NCBI RefSeq assembly: GCF_902498845.1
Contig: NZ_CABVLM010000012.1
Span: 106,294-170,293, forward strand
Length of the DNA: 64,000 nucleotides
DNA from: Pseudoalteromonas rhizosphaerae
Lineage (GTDB): Bacteria > Pseudomonadota > Gammaproteobacteria > Enterobacterales > Alteromonadaceae
Direction: 5' to 3'
Part shown: positions 20,171 through 28,109 of the stretch, one piece after another
Layout of the letters: each line of letters opens with the position of its first letter
Numbering within the stretch: position 1 is the first letter of the stretch
Made by a program: the position numbers and the translations under genes
Notes under the pieces: model-generated
What the model was told of the DNA's origin: nothing
The model's input: the letters and a program-made list of their open reading frames with translations, nothing else
The model's database searches: none

Positions 20171-20989
20171 ATGCAAGCTATGATAGTCGCTCTACAAATG
20201 TGCTCCGGGCTGTGTGCTGATGGCAACATGAATCAACTTAGACAACAGTTAACCACGCTTCCTGCAATACGCCCGTTACTGGTGTGTTTACCTGAAAGCT
20301 TCTTGGTGTTTGCTAATAGCGGCCATGAAACACTTGTTGTAGCAAAGCAAAGTGATGTTTATCAACAACAATTAAGTGAGTTATGTCGCCAACATGATAT
20401 TTGGCTAGCTGCAGGTACTGTGCCTATTGCCACAGAGCATGACAAATATTTTGCAGCGTCTTTGCTGTTTAATGAGCAAGGTGAAGTGCTGGCCCAGTAC
20501 AATAAAATGCATTTATTTGACGTTGATGTTGCTGATGGGACTGGTGCGTATCGCGAGTCTAACTTCACCGAAGCGGGCAGTGACATTGTGGTGGTCGATT
20601 CACCGTTTGGTAAAATAGGTCTTACAGTATGTTATGATCTACGCTTTAGTGGCTTATTTAGTGCTTTGCAACGAGCCGGGGCAGAGGTTATTTTAGTGCC
20701 TAGCGCATTTACTACCATAACAGGTGCAGCTCATTGGCAACCGTTATTAACGGCCAGAGCGATAGAGACGCAAAGTTATGTGATTGCTGCTGCGCAAGTA
20801 GGGCAACACGAAAATGGTCGCGCGACATACGGCCACAGTATTATTATTTCTCCTTGGGGCGACGTCCTCAGCGAGCTTGCAAATGGCATTGGGTTTATTG
20901 GTTGTCAGCCAGATCTAAACCGCTTACACGCCATTCGTCGAGATATGCCAGTGCAATCTCACCAACGATTTAGAGAGCATTTATTATGA
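20171..20989 (+). CDS. Carbon-nitrogen hydrolase (nitrilase superfamily, Nit-like)
   Basis: A 272-residue single-domain nitrilase fold. The catalytic triad is visible: Glu in LLVCLPESFLV, Lys in AQYNKMHLFDVDV and Cys in IGLTVCYDLRFSGLF. FDVDVADG followed by an ES turn is typical of Nit1/Nit2-like enzymes. The closest functional guess is deaminated-glutathione amidase, but substrate cannot be assigned from sequence. It overlaps the tldD start by 4 bp and so is coupled to it. Confidence 0.9.
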   Translation: MQAMIVALQMCSGLCADGNMNQLRQQLTTLPAIRPLLVCLPESFLVFANSGHETLVVAKQSDVYQQQLSELCRQHDIWLAAGTVPIATEHDKYFAASLLFNEQGEVLAQYNKMHLFDVDVADGTGAYRESNFTEAGSDIVVVDSPFGKIGLTVCYDLRFSGLFSALQRAGAEVILVPSAFTTITGAAHWQPLLTARAIETQSYVIAAAQVGQHENGRATYGHSIIISPWGDVLSELANGIGFIGCQPDLNRLHAIRRDMPVQSHQRFREHLL

Positions 20990-22425
20990 ACACGGTTGAA
21001 CAGCATTTATTACACGACAGCCAGCTAAATCGAGAAGAACTCGAAAAAACGCTTGGTTTTATTCATCAGCATAAAGTTGATTACGCGGATCTTTACTTTC
21101 AATCTAGCCACCATGAATCATGGGTGCTTGAAGATGGCTTAGTAAAAGAAGGCTCGTACAACGTTGAACGCGGCGTCGGCGTACGCGCAGTTAGTGGCGA
21201 AAAAACCGGTTTTTCGTACTCTGATGCAATTAATTTAGAAGCACTTAACAAAGCCGCAACCGCTGCGCGCAGTATTGCCGAAGCAGGTGAAAGTAAAGCC
21301 ATTCAGGTATTTAGTGATGTAGCAGCAAAACAGCAGTTTGCACCACTGCAGCCGATTCAAAGCATGAGTGATACCGACAAAGTAAATTTGTTACGTGAGC
21401 TTGAAAATTATATTCGTGAGCTTGCTCCTGACGCAGAGCAAGTTATTAGCTCTATGTCTGCGGTGTATGAAGAAGTATTGATTGCGGCCAGCGATGGTAC
21501 ATTTGCCACCGATATCCGCCCATTGATCCGTTTAAATTGCTCGGTATTACTTGAAAAAGACGGCCGCCGTGAACGCGGTGGCGCAGGTGGTGGCGCACGT
21601 TTAGACTATGGTTACTTTAAAGAGCTGGTGGATGGTAAACCCCGTTGGATGGAATACGCAGAAGAAGCCGTACGCCAAGCAAAAGTAAACCTTGAAGCTA
21701 TTGACGCTCCAGCGGGCACGATGGAAGTGGTACTTGGCGCCGGTTGGCCAGGAGTATTACTGCATGAAGCCGTAGGTCATGGCCTAGAAGGCGACTTTAA
21801 CCGTAAAGGAGCCTCGGCATTTAGCGGTAAAGTGGGCCAAAAAGTCGCATCAGAGCTGTGTACTGTAGTTGATGACGGCACCATTGCCGATCGCCGTGGT
21901 TCACTTAATGTGGATGACGAAGGTACGCCTGCAGCGTACAACGTACTTATCGAAAACGGTATTTTAAAAGGCTACATGCAAGATAAAATGAATGCGCGTT
22001 TGATGGGCGTTAACCCAACTGGTAATGCGCGCCGAGAGTCATACGCGCATTTACCTATGCCACGTATGACCAATACTTATATGTTAGGCGGCGAGCACAG
22101 CCAAGCCGATATTATTAGCACAGTTAAAAAAGGTATCTTCGCCCCAAACTTTGGTGGCGGCCAAGTAGATATCACTTCAGGCAAGTTTGTATTTAGTGCC
22201 TCAGAAGCCTACTTAATTGAAAACGGCAAAATTACTCGGCCAATCAAAGGCGCCACATTAATTGGTAACGGCCCTGAAGTTATGCAACAAATCTCTATGG
22301 TAGGTAATGATTTAGCGCTTGATAAAGGCGTAGGAGTATGTGGTAAAGACGGCCAAAGTGTACCAGTAGGCGTTGGCCAGCCAAGTTTGAAAATAGATAA
22401 CTTAACAGTGGGTGGCACCGCTTAA
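20986..22425 (+). CDS. tldD: Metalloprotease TldD
   Basis: A 479-residue protein, the TldD family length. The metal-binding motif HEAVGHGLEGD lies near residue 258, and GRRERGGAGGGARLDYGYF and GNARRESYAHLPMPRMTNTY are family segments. TldD with TldE forms a heterodimeric zinc protease that processes microcin B17 and degrades CcdA in E. coli. No tldE is present in the window. This gene ends the mre-tld run; a terminator follows. Confidence 0.98.
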   Translation: MNTVEQHLLHDSQLNREELEKTLGFIHQHKVDYADLYFQSSHHESWVLEDGLVKEGSYNVERGVGVRAVSGEKTGFSYSDAINLEALNKAATAARSIAEAGESKAIQVFSDVAAKQQFAPLQPIQSMSDTDKVNLLRELENYIRELAPDAEQVISSMSAVYEEVLIAASDGTFATDIRPLIRLNCSVLLEKDGRRERGGAGGGARLDYGYFKELVDGKPRWMEYAEEAVRQAKVNLEAIDAPAGTMEVVLGAGWPGVLLHEAVGHGLEGDFNRKGASAFSGKVGQKVASELCTVVDDGTIADRRGSLNVDDEGTPAAYNVLIENGILKGYMQDKMNARLMGVNPTGNARRESYAHLPMPRMTNTYMLGGEHSQADIISTVKKGIFAPNFGGGQVDITSGKFVFSASEAYLIENGKITRPIKGATLIGNGPEVMQQISMVGNDLALDKGVGVCGKDGQSVPVGVGQPSLKIDNLTVGGTA

Positions 22426-22454
22426 TTATTGTAACTGCTATTGAGCTGTAAAGA

Positions 22455-22488
22455 AAAAAGCTTAGCCTCTGATGGAGCTAAGCTTTTT
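22455..22488. terminator. Bidirectional terminator between tldD and the MscS gene
   Basis: The 12-bp stem AAAAAGCTTAGC/GCTAAGCTTTTT is flanked by A and T runs on both sides, between two convergent genes. Confidence 0.88.
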
Positions 22489-22518
22489 CTTTATTGATTG
22501 ATAACTAAGTGCTTAAAC

Positions 22519-23346
22519 TTAGTTTTTTAACTCACTTTTTGCAGCTTCGTTATACCAAAGCTCCATAAAAAAAGCGGTTAGCTTATGCTCTATTTCTAGC
22601 GCCTTGTCAGTTGGGCAAAATAGCGTAAAGCTGGCTTTAAACTCGCCCAACTCTGTGGTACTAAAGTGTATTTCAGGCTCAGGGCCAGAAATTTTTGCAT
22701 CTAATTTTCTTTCGATAATCGAATTATAACGACCAGCCACATCTTGAAACTCTTCACAATATTGCTTCGCTTTCGTGGTTAGAGTTTCGTAAATTGGATA
22801 CGGATTAAAACTTTCTTTACGCACAATACTAAAGTGATGAGTGGTAAAACGTTTTACAAAGTTTAAGTTTTTAATCGGGTTAGTGATCAGCTTATTATTC
22901 GGAATATAAATGGTTTTGCGAGAAAATTGATAAGTGTGCATGTCAATTTCATGCATGGTGGTTTTGATCCAATCGGTTTCAGCAATTTCACCATAGTATT
23001 CACCAACCTGTACCCAGTCACCAACCCGAAACGGGCGCGTGGTAACTAAATAGAAAAAGCCAATTATACATTGAATAAACTCTCTGGTCGCAAATACAAT
23101 AGCCACTGCAAATGCCGCGATCGACAGCGCAAAGTTCTGGATTTCAGTAGACCATACAAATAGCAGTAATAGCACCGTTGCTAGGTTAATAGAGTGCTTA
23201 ATATTGTGCGAAATATAGCGAATATCTTTTTCTTTTTTTTCTGCTTTATGGCGCGCAAATCTGTCAACCAGCGCCTTAAGAGTAAACGCAATAGTGATCA
23301 TTGCTAGTGAAATAAGTACCGGATGGAGCAGTAAATCTTTGTTCAT
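22519..23346 (-). CDS. MscS-family mechanosensitive channel
   Basis: A 275-residue protein with an N-terminal helix, helices near 55-75 and 78-105, and the MscS pore-lining and beta-domain segment (AFAVAIVFATREFIQCIIGF; RPFRVGDWVQVGEYYGEI; IYIPNNKLITNPIKN). Small-conductance channels of this class open under membrane tension on osmotic downshift. It is shorter at the C-terminus than E. coli MscS (286), and the vestibule domain is compact. It stands as a single gene on the minus strand. Confidence 0.88.
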   Translation of the reverse strand: MNKDLLLHPVLISLAMITIAFTLKALVDRFARHKAEKKEKDIRYISHNIKHSINLATVLLLLFVWSTEIQNFALSIAAFAVAIVFATREFIQCIIGFFYLVTTRPFRVGDWVQVGEYYGEIAETDWIKTTMHEIDMHTYQFSRKTIYIPNNKLITNPIKNLNFVKRFTTHHFSIVRKESFNPYPIYETLTTKAKQYCEEFQDVAGRYNSIIERKLDAKISGPEPEIHFSTTELGEFKASFTLFCPTDKALEIEHKLTAFFMELWYNEAAKSELKN

Positions 23347-23460
23347 AAATTCCTAATTGATGGAGCGTTAATAAAAAATAACACCCCGCCATACTAGCGA
23401 AATTTTGCAGATTTAACCACGCTGGAACACTAATAAAGTGGCAAAACCGTTATATGTTTA

Positions 23461-24192
23461 TCAACTAATTAGCATCCAAATACCCGCAGCTATCATAAAT
23501 AAATTCTCACTAAGGGAAATAAAGCCCAGCGGCACATTACTGTCACCGCCAACGCATGCACATTTCAGCTCACGCTTATCGATATACACAGCTTTAAATA
23601 CTGATACCGCACCAATACAACCAATAAATAACGAGAACGGCGCCACCGCTAAGGCCGGAAGTTTGGCTACCATAGCGATGGCAACATAGGCTTCGATAAA
23701 AGGATAAACATAAGCATAAGGCACAACGCGCATGGCAAGTAAGTCATAGGTAATAAATGAGTTTGAGAAGCTGTATAAGTCTTGCAGCTTTTGAATGGCT
23801 AAAACTGCCATTGATAGTGCAATAAACAGCATTAAGTTTTGCATAGACAATAAAGCGTCGCCATTGGCATAGCTAAACCCGCAGCTGAGTAATAGTGTGA
23901 CTGCAAAAATAGCTAACACTGGCGTGTAAGTTGTGCCTTGTTGACCCGCTTTGGTCAGATTGAAAAAATCGCGCAAATCATCGTACCCACCTATACGTTT
24001 ATCATCAATAAAGGTTTGTGGGGTGGTTTTTACATCATGCTGTTGTTTGAAGTCATCGGTTTGTTTGCGGCTAGTAAGGTGGCGATCATCAACATCGTAG
24101 CCATTACGCGCTAACAAATCTTTTGATTTTAGCCCGAACGGGCAAATATGCTCATCGGTTACCATGCGATATAAAATTGCTGACTTAGACAC
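23461..24192 (-). CDS. Glutaredoxin-MauE fusion membrane protein
   Basis: A 243-residue fusion. Residues 1-75 are glutaredoxin-like (HICPFGLKSKDLLARNGYDV; VKTTPQTFIDDKRIGGYDDL), with a single active-site cysteine (CPFG). Residues 95-243 hold about four membrane helices of the MauE/DoxX type, with a late CAC motif (KCACVGGDSNVPLG). MauE proteins supply disulfide chemistry for periplasmic proteins, so this protein may pass reducing equivalents across the inner membrane. It is monocistronic. Confidence 0.82.
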   Translation of the reverse strand: MSKSAILYRMVTDEHICPFGLKSKDLLARNGYDVDDRHLTSRKQTDDFKQQHDVKTTPQTFIDDKRIGGYDDLRDFFNLTKAGQQGTTYTPVLAIFAVTLLLSCGFSYANGDALLSMQNLMLFIALSMAVLAIQKLQDLYSFSNSFITYDLLAMRVVPYAYVYPFIEAYVAIAMVAKLPALAVAPFSLFIGCIGAVSVFKAVYIDKRELKCACVGGDSNVPLGFISLSENLFMIAAGIWMLIS

Positions 24193-24387
24193 AGTGCCTC
24201 CTTGTAAAAATGTAAAGCCGACTACGTAATCATTACCGAATTACGCAGTAAACATAAACAAAATGTGCTTGTTATTCAGTGTTATTAAGTGAATACAAGG
24301 TTTGTGCCAGCTAATAATAATTACTTGGTCATGCTTAAAACAACATCCATAACTGGATCATGCCATGCTAAATAATCATGGGTGTAA

Positions 24388-24414
24388 AAACCTTGCAACA
24401 GAGCTGCAAGGTTT
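24388..24414 (-). terminator. Terminator after the GST gene
   Basis: The 10-bp stem AAACCTTGCA/TGCAAGGTTT has a 7-base loop, and a T-run follows on the minus strand, 53 bp past the GST stop. Its stem sequence is nearly the same as that of the LysR terminator at 26549. Confidence 0.8.
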
Positions 24415-24466
24415 CGTGGCGACCTTAATGTAGCGACTGTTTAGGCCTGTATAAAACGCGGCAATG

Positions 24467-25060
24467 TTAGTTACCAGGCATAGGGATATAACCAGGTAGC
24501 TGCTCAATTCTCTTCATCCACGCTTTAATATGCGGGTATTTATCTACCTCAACATCTCCTTCATGGGCGATGGATATATAAGGATAAATTGCACACTCGG
24601 CGATAGTCGGGCGATTCGCTGCTAACCAATGGTTATTCATAAGGTGAGAATCGATTAATGTAAGTATTTTATTTGATTGCAGCACACATTGAGTATGATC
24701 ATACTCGGCCGCAAACTTTTTAATTAACCGAGCTTTATTCGGTCCATGTTGTATTTCATTAGCCGCGACAGACAACCATTGCATAACGTCTGCTTGTAAA
24801 TGCGCTTCACTAGGCCACCATGCTTCACCGCCATATTTATTGGCAAGATAAACTAATATCGCTTGCCCATCTCTTAACACTATATTGCCATCTTCAAGTA
24901 TTGGGATTTCTCCCCAAGGGTTTAATTTCATTAATTTACTTTGCTTATGCTCGCCTTGCATAAAGTTAACAGGAATAATATTTAATGGTGTATGGATCAG
25001 TGAGGCAAATAACCTTACTTTGTAACAGTTGCCTGATAACTCTAAATCATATAATTTCAT
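24467..25060 (-). CDS. Glutathione S-transferase
   Basis: A 197-residue GST with a thioredoxin-like N-terminal half (MKLYDLELSGNCYKVRLF; NPWGEIPILEDGNIVLRDGQAILVYLA) and an all-helical C-terminal half (ANRPTIAECAIYPYI). It conjugates or reduces substrates with glutathione; the substrate is unknown. The frame extends further upstream, but ATG 25060 is correct: it has AGGAGA 8 nt before it and gives the family N-terminus. It overlaps the upstream VOC gene by 14 bp, so both form an operon. Confidence 0.92.
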   Translation of the reverse strand: MKLYDLELSGNCYKVRLFASLIHTPLNIIPVNFMQGEHKQSKLMKLNPWGEIPILEDGNIVLRDGQAILVYLANKYGGEAWWPSEAHLQADVMQWLSVAANEIQHGPNKARLIKKFAAEYDHTQCVLQSNKILTLIDSHLMNNHWLAANRPTIAECAIYPYISIAHEGDVEVDKYPHIKAWMKRIEQLPGYIPMPGN

Positions 25061-25493
25061 TTTTTGTCTCCTCTGATAATAATTGATTGAACTCAAGAAC
25101 GTTCCCATCAGGATCACGGATAAATAAAGCGATTCTTCTCGGGCCGAGTTTTTTTGGTCCCTCAGTGATTGTGAGCCCTTCTTTAGATAACCAAACTTGA
25201 AATTCATTAATGTTATTAATAATGAATGCAGGATGCGTGATCCCTGGTTTTTTTATCGGCTCATCAAGGAGTGTGTTCTTTTGCCCTGTTATTTTTGCAC
25301 CATTAAAAATAAGATTAATGCGAACACCGCCCGCTGTAATCATCTCATTCGCTTCGCCTTCTGCAATGCGATAGGTTTCTTTGAATCCAAGGCGTTCATA
25401 AAAGTGGACTGATTTTTGTCTATTGCTGACTCGAATACCAACATGATCATAGGCAAGAGCTGCTTGAGGGTTTACAGGAGATAAAGTGTTCAT
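25047..25493 (-). CDS. VOC (glyoxalase/bleomycin-resistance fold) protein
   Basis: A 148-residue protein with paired beta-alpha-beta-beta-beta modules: YDHVGIRVSNRQKSVHFYERLGF at the start and ALFIRDPDGNVLEFNQL at the end, with metal-ligand positions His and Glu. It may act on a glutathione adduct, since its stop lies within the GST gene. The operon is divergent from the LysR gene, which probably controls it. Confidence 0.88.
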   Translation of the reverse strand: MNTLSPVNPQAALAYDHVGIRVSNRQKSVHFYERLGFKETYRIAEGEANEMITAGGVRINLIFNGAKITGQKNTLLDEPIKKPGITHPAFIINNINEFQVWLSKEGLTITEGPKKLGPRRIALFIRDPDGNVLEFNQLLSEETKNEII

Positions 25494-25599
25494 AGAGTAT
25501 GTTTCCTATCTTTATTTGATAGCGACACTATGACATTTTGTTATTTAAAAGATAATACGGTAAATTTGATAAGGATATTTTCAATAAATGAGATAATCA

Positions 25600-26511
25600 A
25601 TGGACAAGTTACAAGCAATGTCTATGTTAATTAAGGTTGTGGAAGTTGGTAGTTTTTCTGCGGCAAGTAAAGAGCTAAATGTTCCTTTGCCAACCCTGAG
25701 CCGAAAAATATCGGAACTTGAGAACCAGCTCGGTGTGCGTCTATTACATAGAACAACGAGAAAGTTATCGTTAACGGACTTTGGGGCAAATTATATTCGT
25801 GCTTGTAAAGCAATTATCGAGCAAGTTGAAGAGGCCGAACAAGGGGTAAAAGGTGAATATTCAGAGCCTAAAGGAGAGTTGGTCATCACCGCACCAGTGA
25901 TGTTTGGAAGATTATATGTATTGCCAATTGTTACTGAGTTTTTGTCCTTATATTCCAGCATAAATGTGCAGTTAATTTTGTCGGATGGAAATATTAATCT
26001 GTTTGATAATGATGTTGATATGGCTGTTAGAATTGGTGCGCTACCAAATAGCTCAATGATAGCCACTCAAGTAGGAGAAATTCGGGTGGTAACCTGTGCA
26101 AGCCCATCGATTTTAGCTGCCCATAAAACGTTAAAAACACCGGCTGATTTAACTCACTACCCGTGTATATCACTAAATACGGCGATGACAACCCCACCTT
26201 GGAGTTACCTTGTTCCGGATTCTACAATTGCTTTTAATGTAAATATATCATCGCGATTAACGATTACGGATAGTAAATCAGCTGTTACTGCTGCTATAAA
26301 TTCAGTAGGGGTAACCCAGCAGCTACATTACCAAGTTAAAGGTGCACTAGAGCAAGGCGCGCTTGAGGTCATATTAGCTGAATTTGAACCTGCGAAAGTT
26401 CCTGTGCATTTACTGCATAAATCTCGAAAATATATGCCACAAAAAATGAAAAGCTTTTTAGATTTCGCATCACCAAGATTAAAAAGCAAAATTGATGAAT
26501 TAGCTTTGTAG
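25600..26511 (+). CDS. LysR-family transcriptional regulator
   Basis: A 303-residue LTTR: an N-terminal winged helix-turn-helix (GSFSAASKELNVPLPTLSRKI; LGVRLLHRTTRKLSLT) and a two-lobe periplasmic-binding-like effector domain (about 90-295). It is transcribed away from the VOC-GST operon across a 106-bp gap, the usual arrangement for a regulator that controls its neighbour and itself. The ligand is unknown. Confidence 0.93.
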   Translation: MDKLQAMSMLIKVVEVGSFSAASKELNVPLPTLSRKISELENQLGVRLLHRTTRKLSLTDFGANYIRACKAIIEQVEEAEQGVKGEYSEPKGELVITAPVMFGRLYVLPIVTEFLSLYSSINVQLILSDGNINLFDNDVDMAVRIGALPNSSMIATQVGEIRVVTCASPSILAAHKTLKTPADLTHYPCISLNTAMTTPPWSYLVPDSTIAFNVNISSRLTITDSKSAVTAAINSVGVTQQLHYQVKGALEQGALEVILAEFEPAKVPVHLLHKSRKYMPQKMKSFLDFASPRLKSKIDELAL

Positions 26512-26548
26512 GTATTGATAGTAAGTAAAGTCACCAGCCAAAACGAAA

Positions 26549-26576
26549 AAACCTTGCAGCGTTAACTGCAAGGTTT
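26549..26576 (+). terminator. Terminator after the LysR gene
   Basis: A perfect 11-bp stem AAACCTTGCAG/CTGCAAGGTTT with a 6-base loop and a T-rich tail, 38 bp past the LysR stop. Confidence 0.85.
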
Positions 26577-26583
26577 ATCTTTT

Positions 26584-26611
26584 TGAGCCTTGAGCCTTGA
26601 GCCTTGAGCGC
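26584..26611. repeat. Heptamer tandem repeat
   Basis: Three full copies of TGAGCCT plus a partial fourth copy (TGAGCGC) lie between the LysR terminator and the gor stop. Probably slipped-strand DNA without function. Confidence 0.8.
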
Positions 26612-26616
26612 TTTAA

Positions 26617-27978
26617 CTAGCGCATAGTAACAAACTCTTCTGAGCCAGTTGGGTGCAGCGCAACAACGGCATCAAAATCTGCTTTGGTTGCGCCCATTTT
26701 CATAGCTACTGCAAAGCCTTGGATCATTTCATCAACCGCAAAACCTAAGCCGTGTAAGCCTACAACTTTCTCGTCAGGGCCTGCGCAAACTAGCATCATG
26801 TTACATGCTTGGCGGTGCTGAGTAACCGCAGTGTACATAGCAGCAAAGCTTGATTTATACACTTTTACGTTCTCGTTGCCGTACTGCGAAATTGCTTCTT
26901 GTTCAGTTAAACCAATGGTACCAATTGGCGGGTGGCTAAATACCACTGTAGGAACTAAGCTGTAATCCATTTTTAAATCATCTGGCAGGTCTTTATTGAA
27001 CAAACGCTCTGATAAAGTACGGCCTGCTTTTACTGCAACAGGGGTAAGCTCTATACCTCCTTCGATGATATCACCCACAGCATAAACATTTTTAGCCGTG
27101 GTATTTTGGTACTCGTCTACCTTAACGTAACCGCCTTCGTTTACTTCAACACCCGCTGCGACTAGGTTAATCTTATCAGTCGTCGGTGTACGGCCAATGG
27201 CCCAAATGACTTGATCAACATTTTGACTGTAGCCATTTTCAAAGTGGATAGTTAAGCTGCCATCGCTTTCTTTAACTACTTCTTTTGGTGAGCATTCGGT
27301 ATGCAGCGTCGGGCCTTCTTTGGCCATAATATCAACAAGGGTGTCGATGATGTATGGGTCAAAGGTGCGCAGTGGTTTATTTTTACGAACAAATAAATGG
27401 GTTTCTGTACCTAGGCTATGTAGTACACCGGCAATCTCTACCGCGATATAACCGGCACCAACAACTGCAACGCGTTTTGGTTGTTCATTCAGCTCAAAAA
27501 AGCCATTTGAATCGATGCCGTGTTCAGCACCTGGGATATTTGGAATGCTAGGGCGACCGCCTACGGCCACTAAAATATGATCGGCGGTGTAGTGCTCGCC
27601 GTCTACTTCGATTGTTTTACTGTCAACAAATTTAGCGAAGCCTTTAATAACTGTTACGCCGTTTTTAGCAAGGCCATTATCGTAACCTTTATGAATGCGG
27701 CCAATATAGGCTTCACGGCTTTCTACTAGTTTACTCCAGTTGAATTCTTTTACTTCAACATTAAAGCCGTAATCAGGGGCGTATAAGTTAATTGCTTCAG
27801 CAACTTGAGCGCCATGCCACATTACTTTTTTTGGTACACAACCTACATTTACACAGGTTCCACCCATATGTTTTGCTTCAATTAGTGCCACTTTCGCGCC
27901 ACGCATTGCTGCACGGTTAGCTGACGCTATCCCGCCGCTGCCCCCGCCAATCGCAATGTAATCAAAATGCTGAGCCAT
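26617..27978 (-). CDS. gor: Glutathione reductase
   Basis: A 453-residue flavoprotein (E. coli Gor 450). The FAD dinucleotide fold is at the N-terminus (AIGGGSGGIASANRAA), the redox disulfide in GGTCVNVGCVPKK, the NAD(P) fold VVGAGYIAVEIAGVL, and the C-terminal catalytic HPTGSEEFVTM. It reduces glutathione disulfide with NADPH. It is divergent from prlC. Confidence 0.97.
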   Translation of the reverse strand: MAQHFDYIAIGGGSGGIASANRAAMRGAKVALIEAKHMGGTCVNVGCVPKKVMWHGAQVAEAINLYAPDYGFNVEVKEFNWSKLVESREAYIGRIHKGYDNGLAKNGVTVIKGFAKFVDSKTIEVDGEHYTADHILVAVGGRPSIPNIPGAEHGIDSNGFFELNEQPKRVAVVGAGYIAVEIAGVLHSLGTETHLFVRKNKPLRTFDPYIIDTLVDIMAKEGPTLHTECSPKEVVKESDGSLTIHFENGYSQNVDQVIWAIGRTPTTDKINLVAAGVEVNEGGYVKVDEYQNTTAKNVYAVGDIIEGGIELTPVAVKAGRTLSERLFNKDLPDDLKMDYSLVPTVVFSHPPIGTIGLTEQEAISQYGNENVKVYKSSFAAMYTAVTQHRQACNMMLVCAGPDEKVVGLHGLGFAVDEMIQGFAVAMKMGATKADFDAVVALHPTGSEEFVTMR

Positions 27979-28109
27979 CTTTAGTCCTCAAGTTTATATA
28001 AAACGTATTTATCCGATAATAACACATGGTAGACCCGTTAAAAGCCCCTTGTATTTCGAGACGTACGCCCCAACTTAAAAATCATATTCGAAACGATTTG
28101 AGAGCTAAC

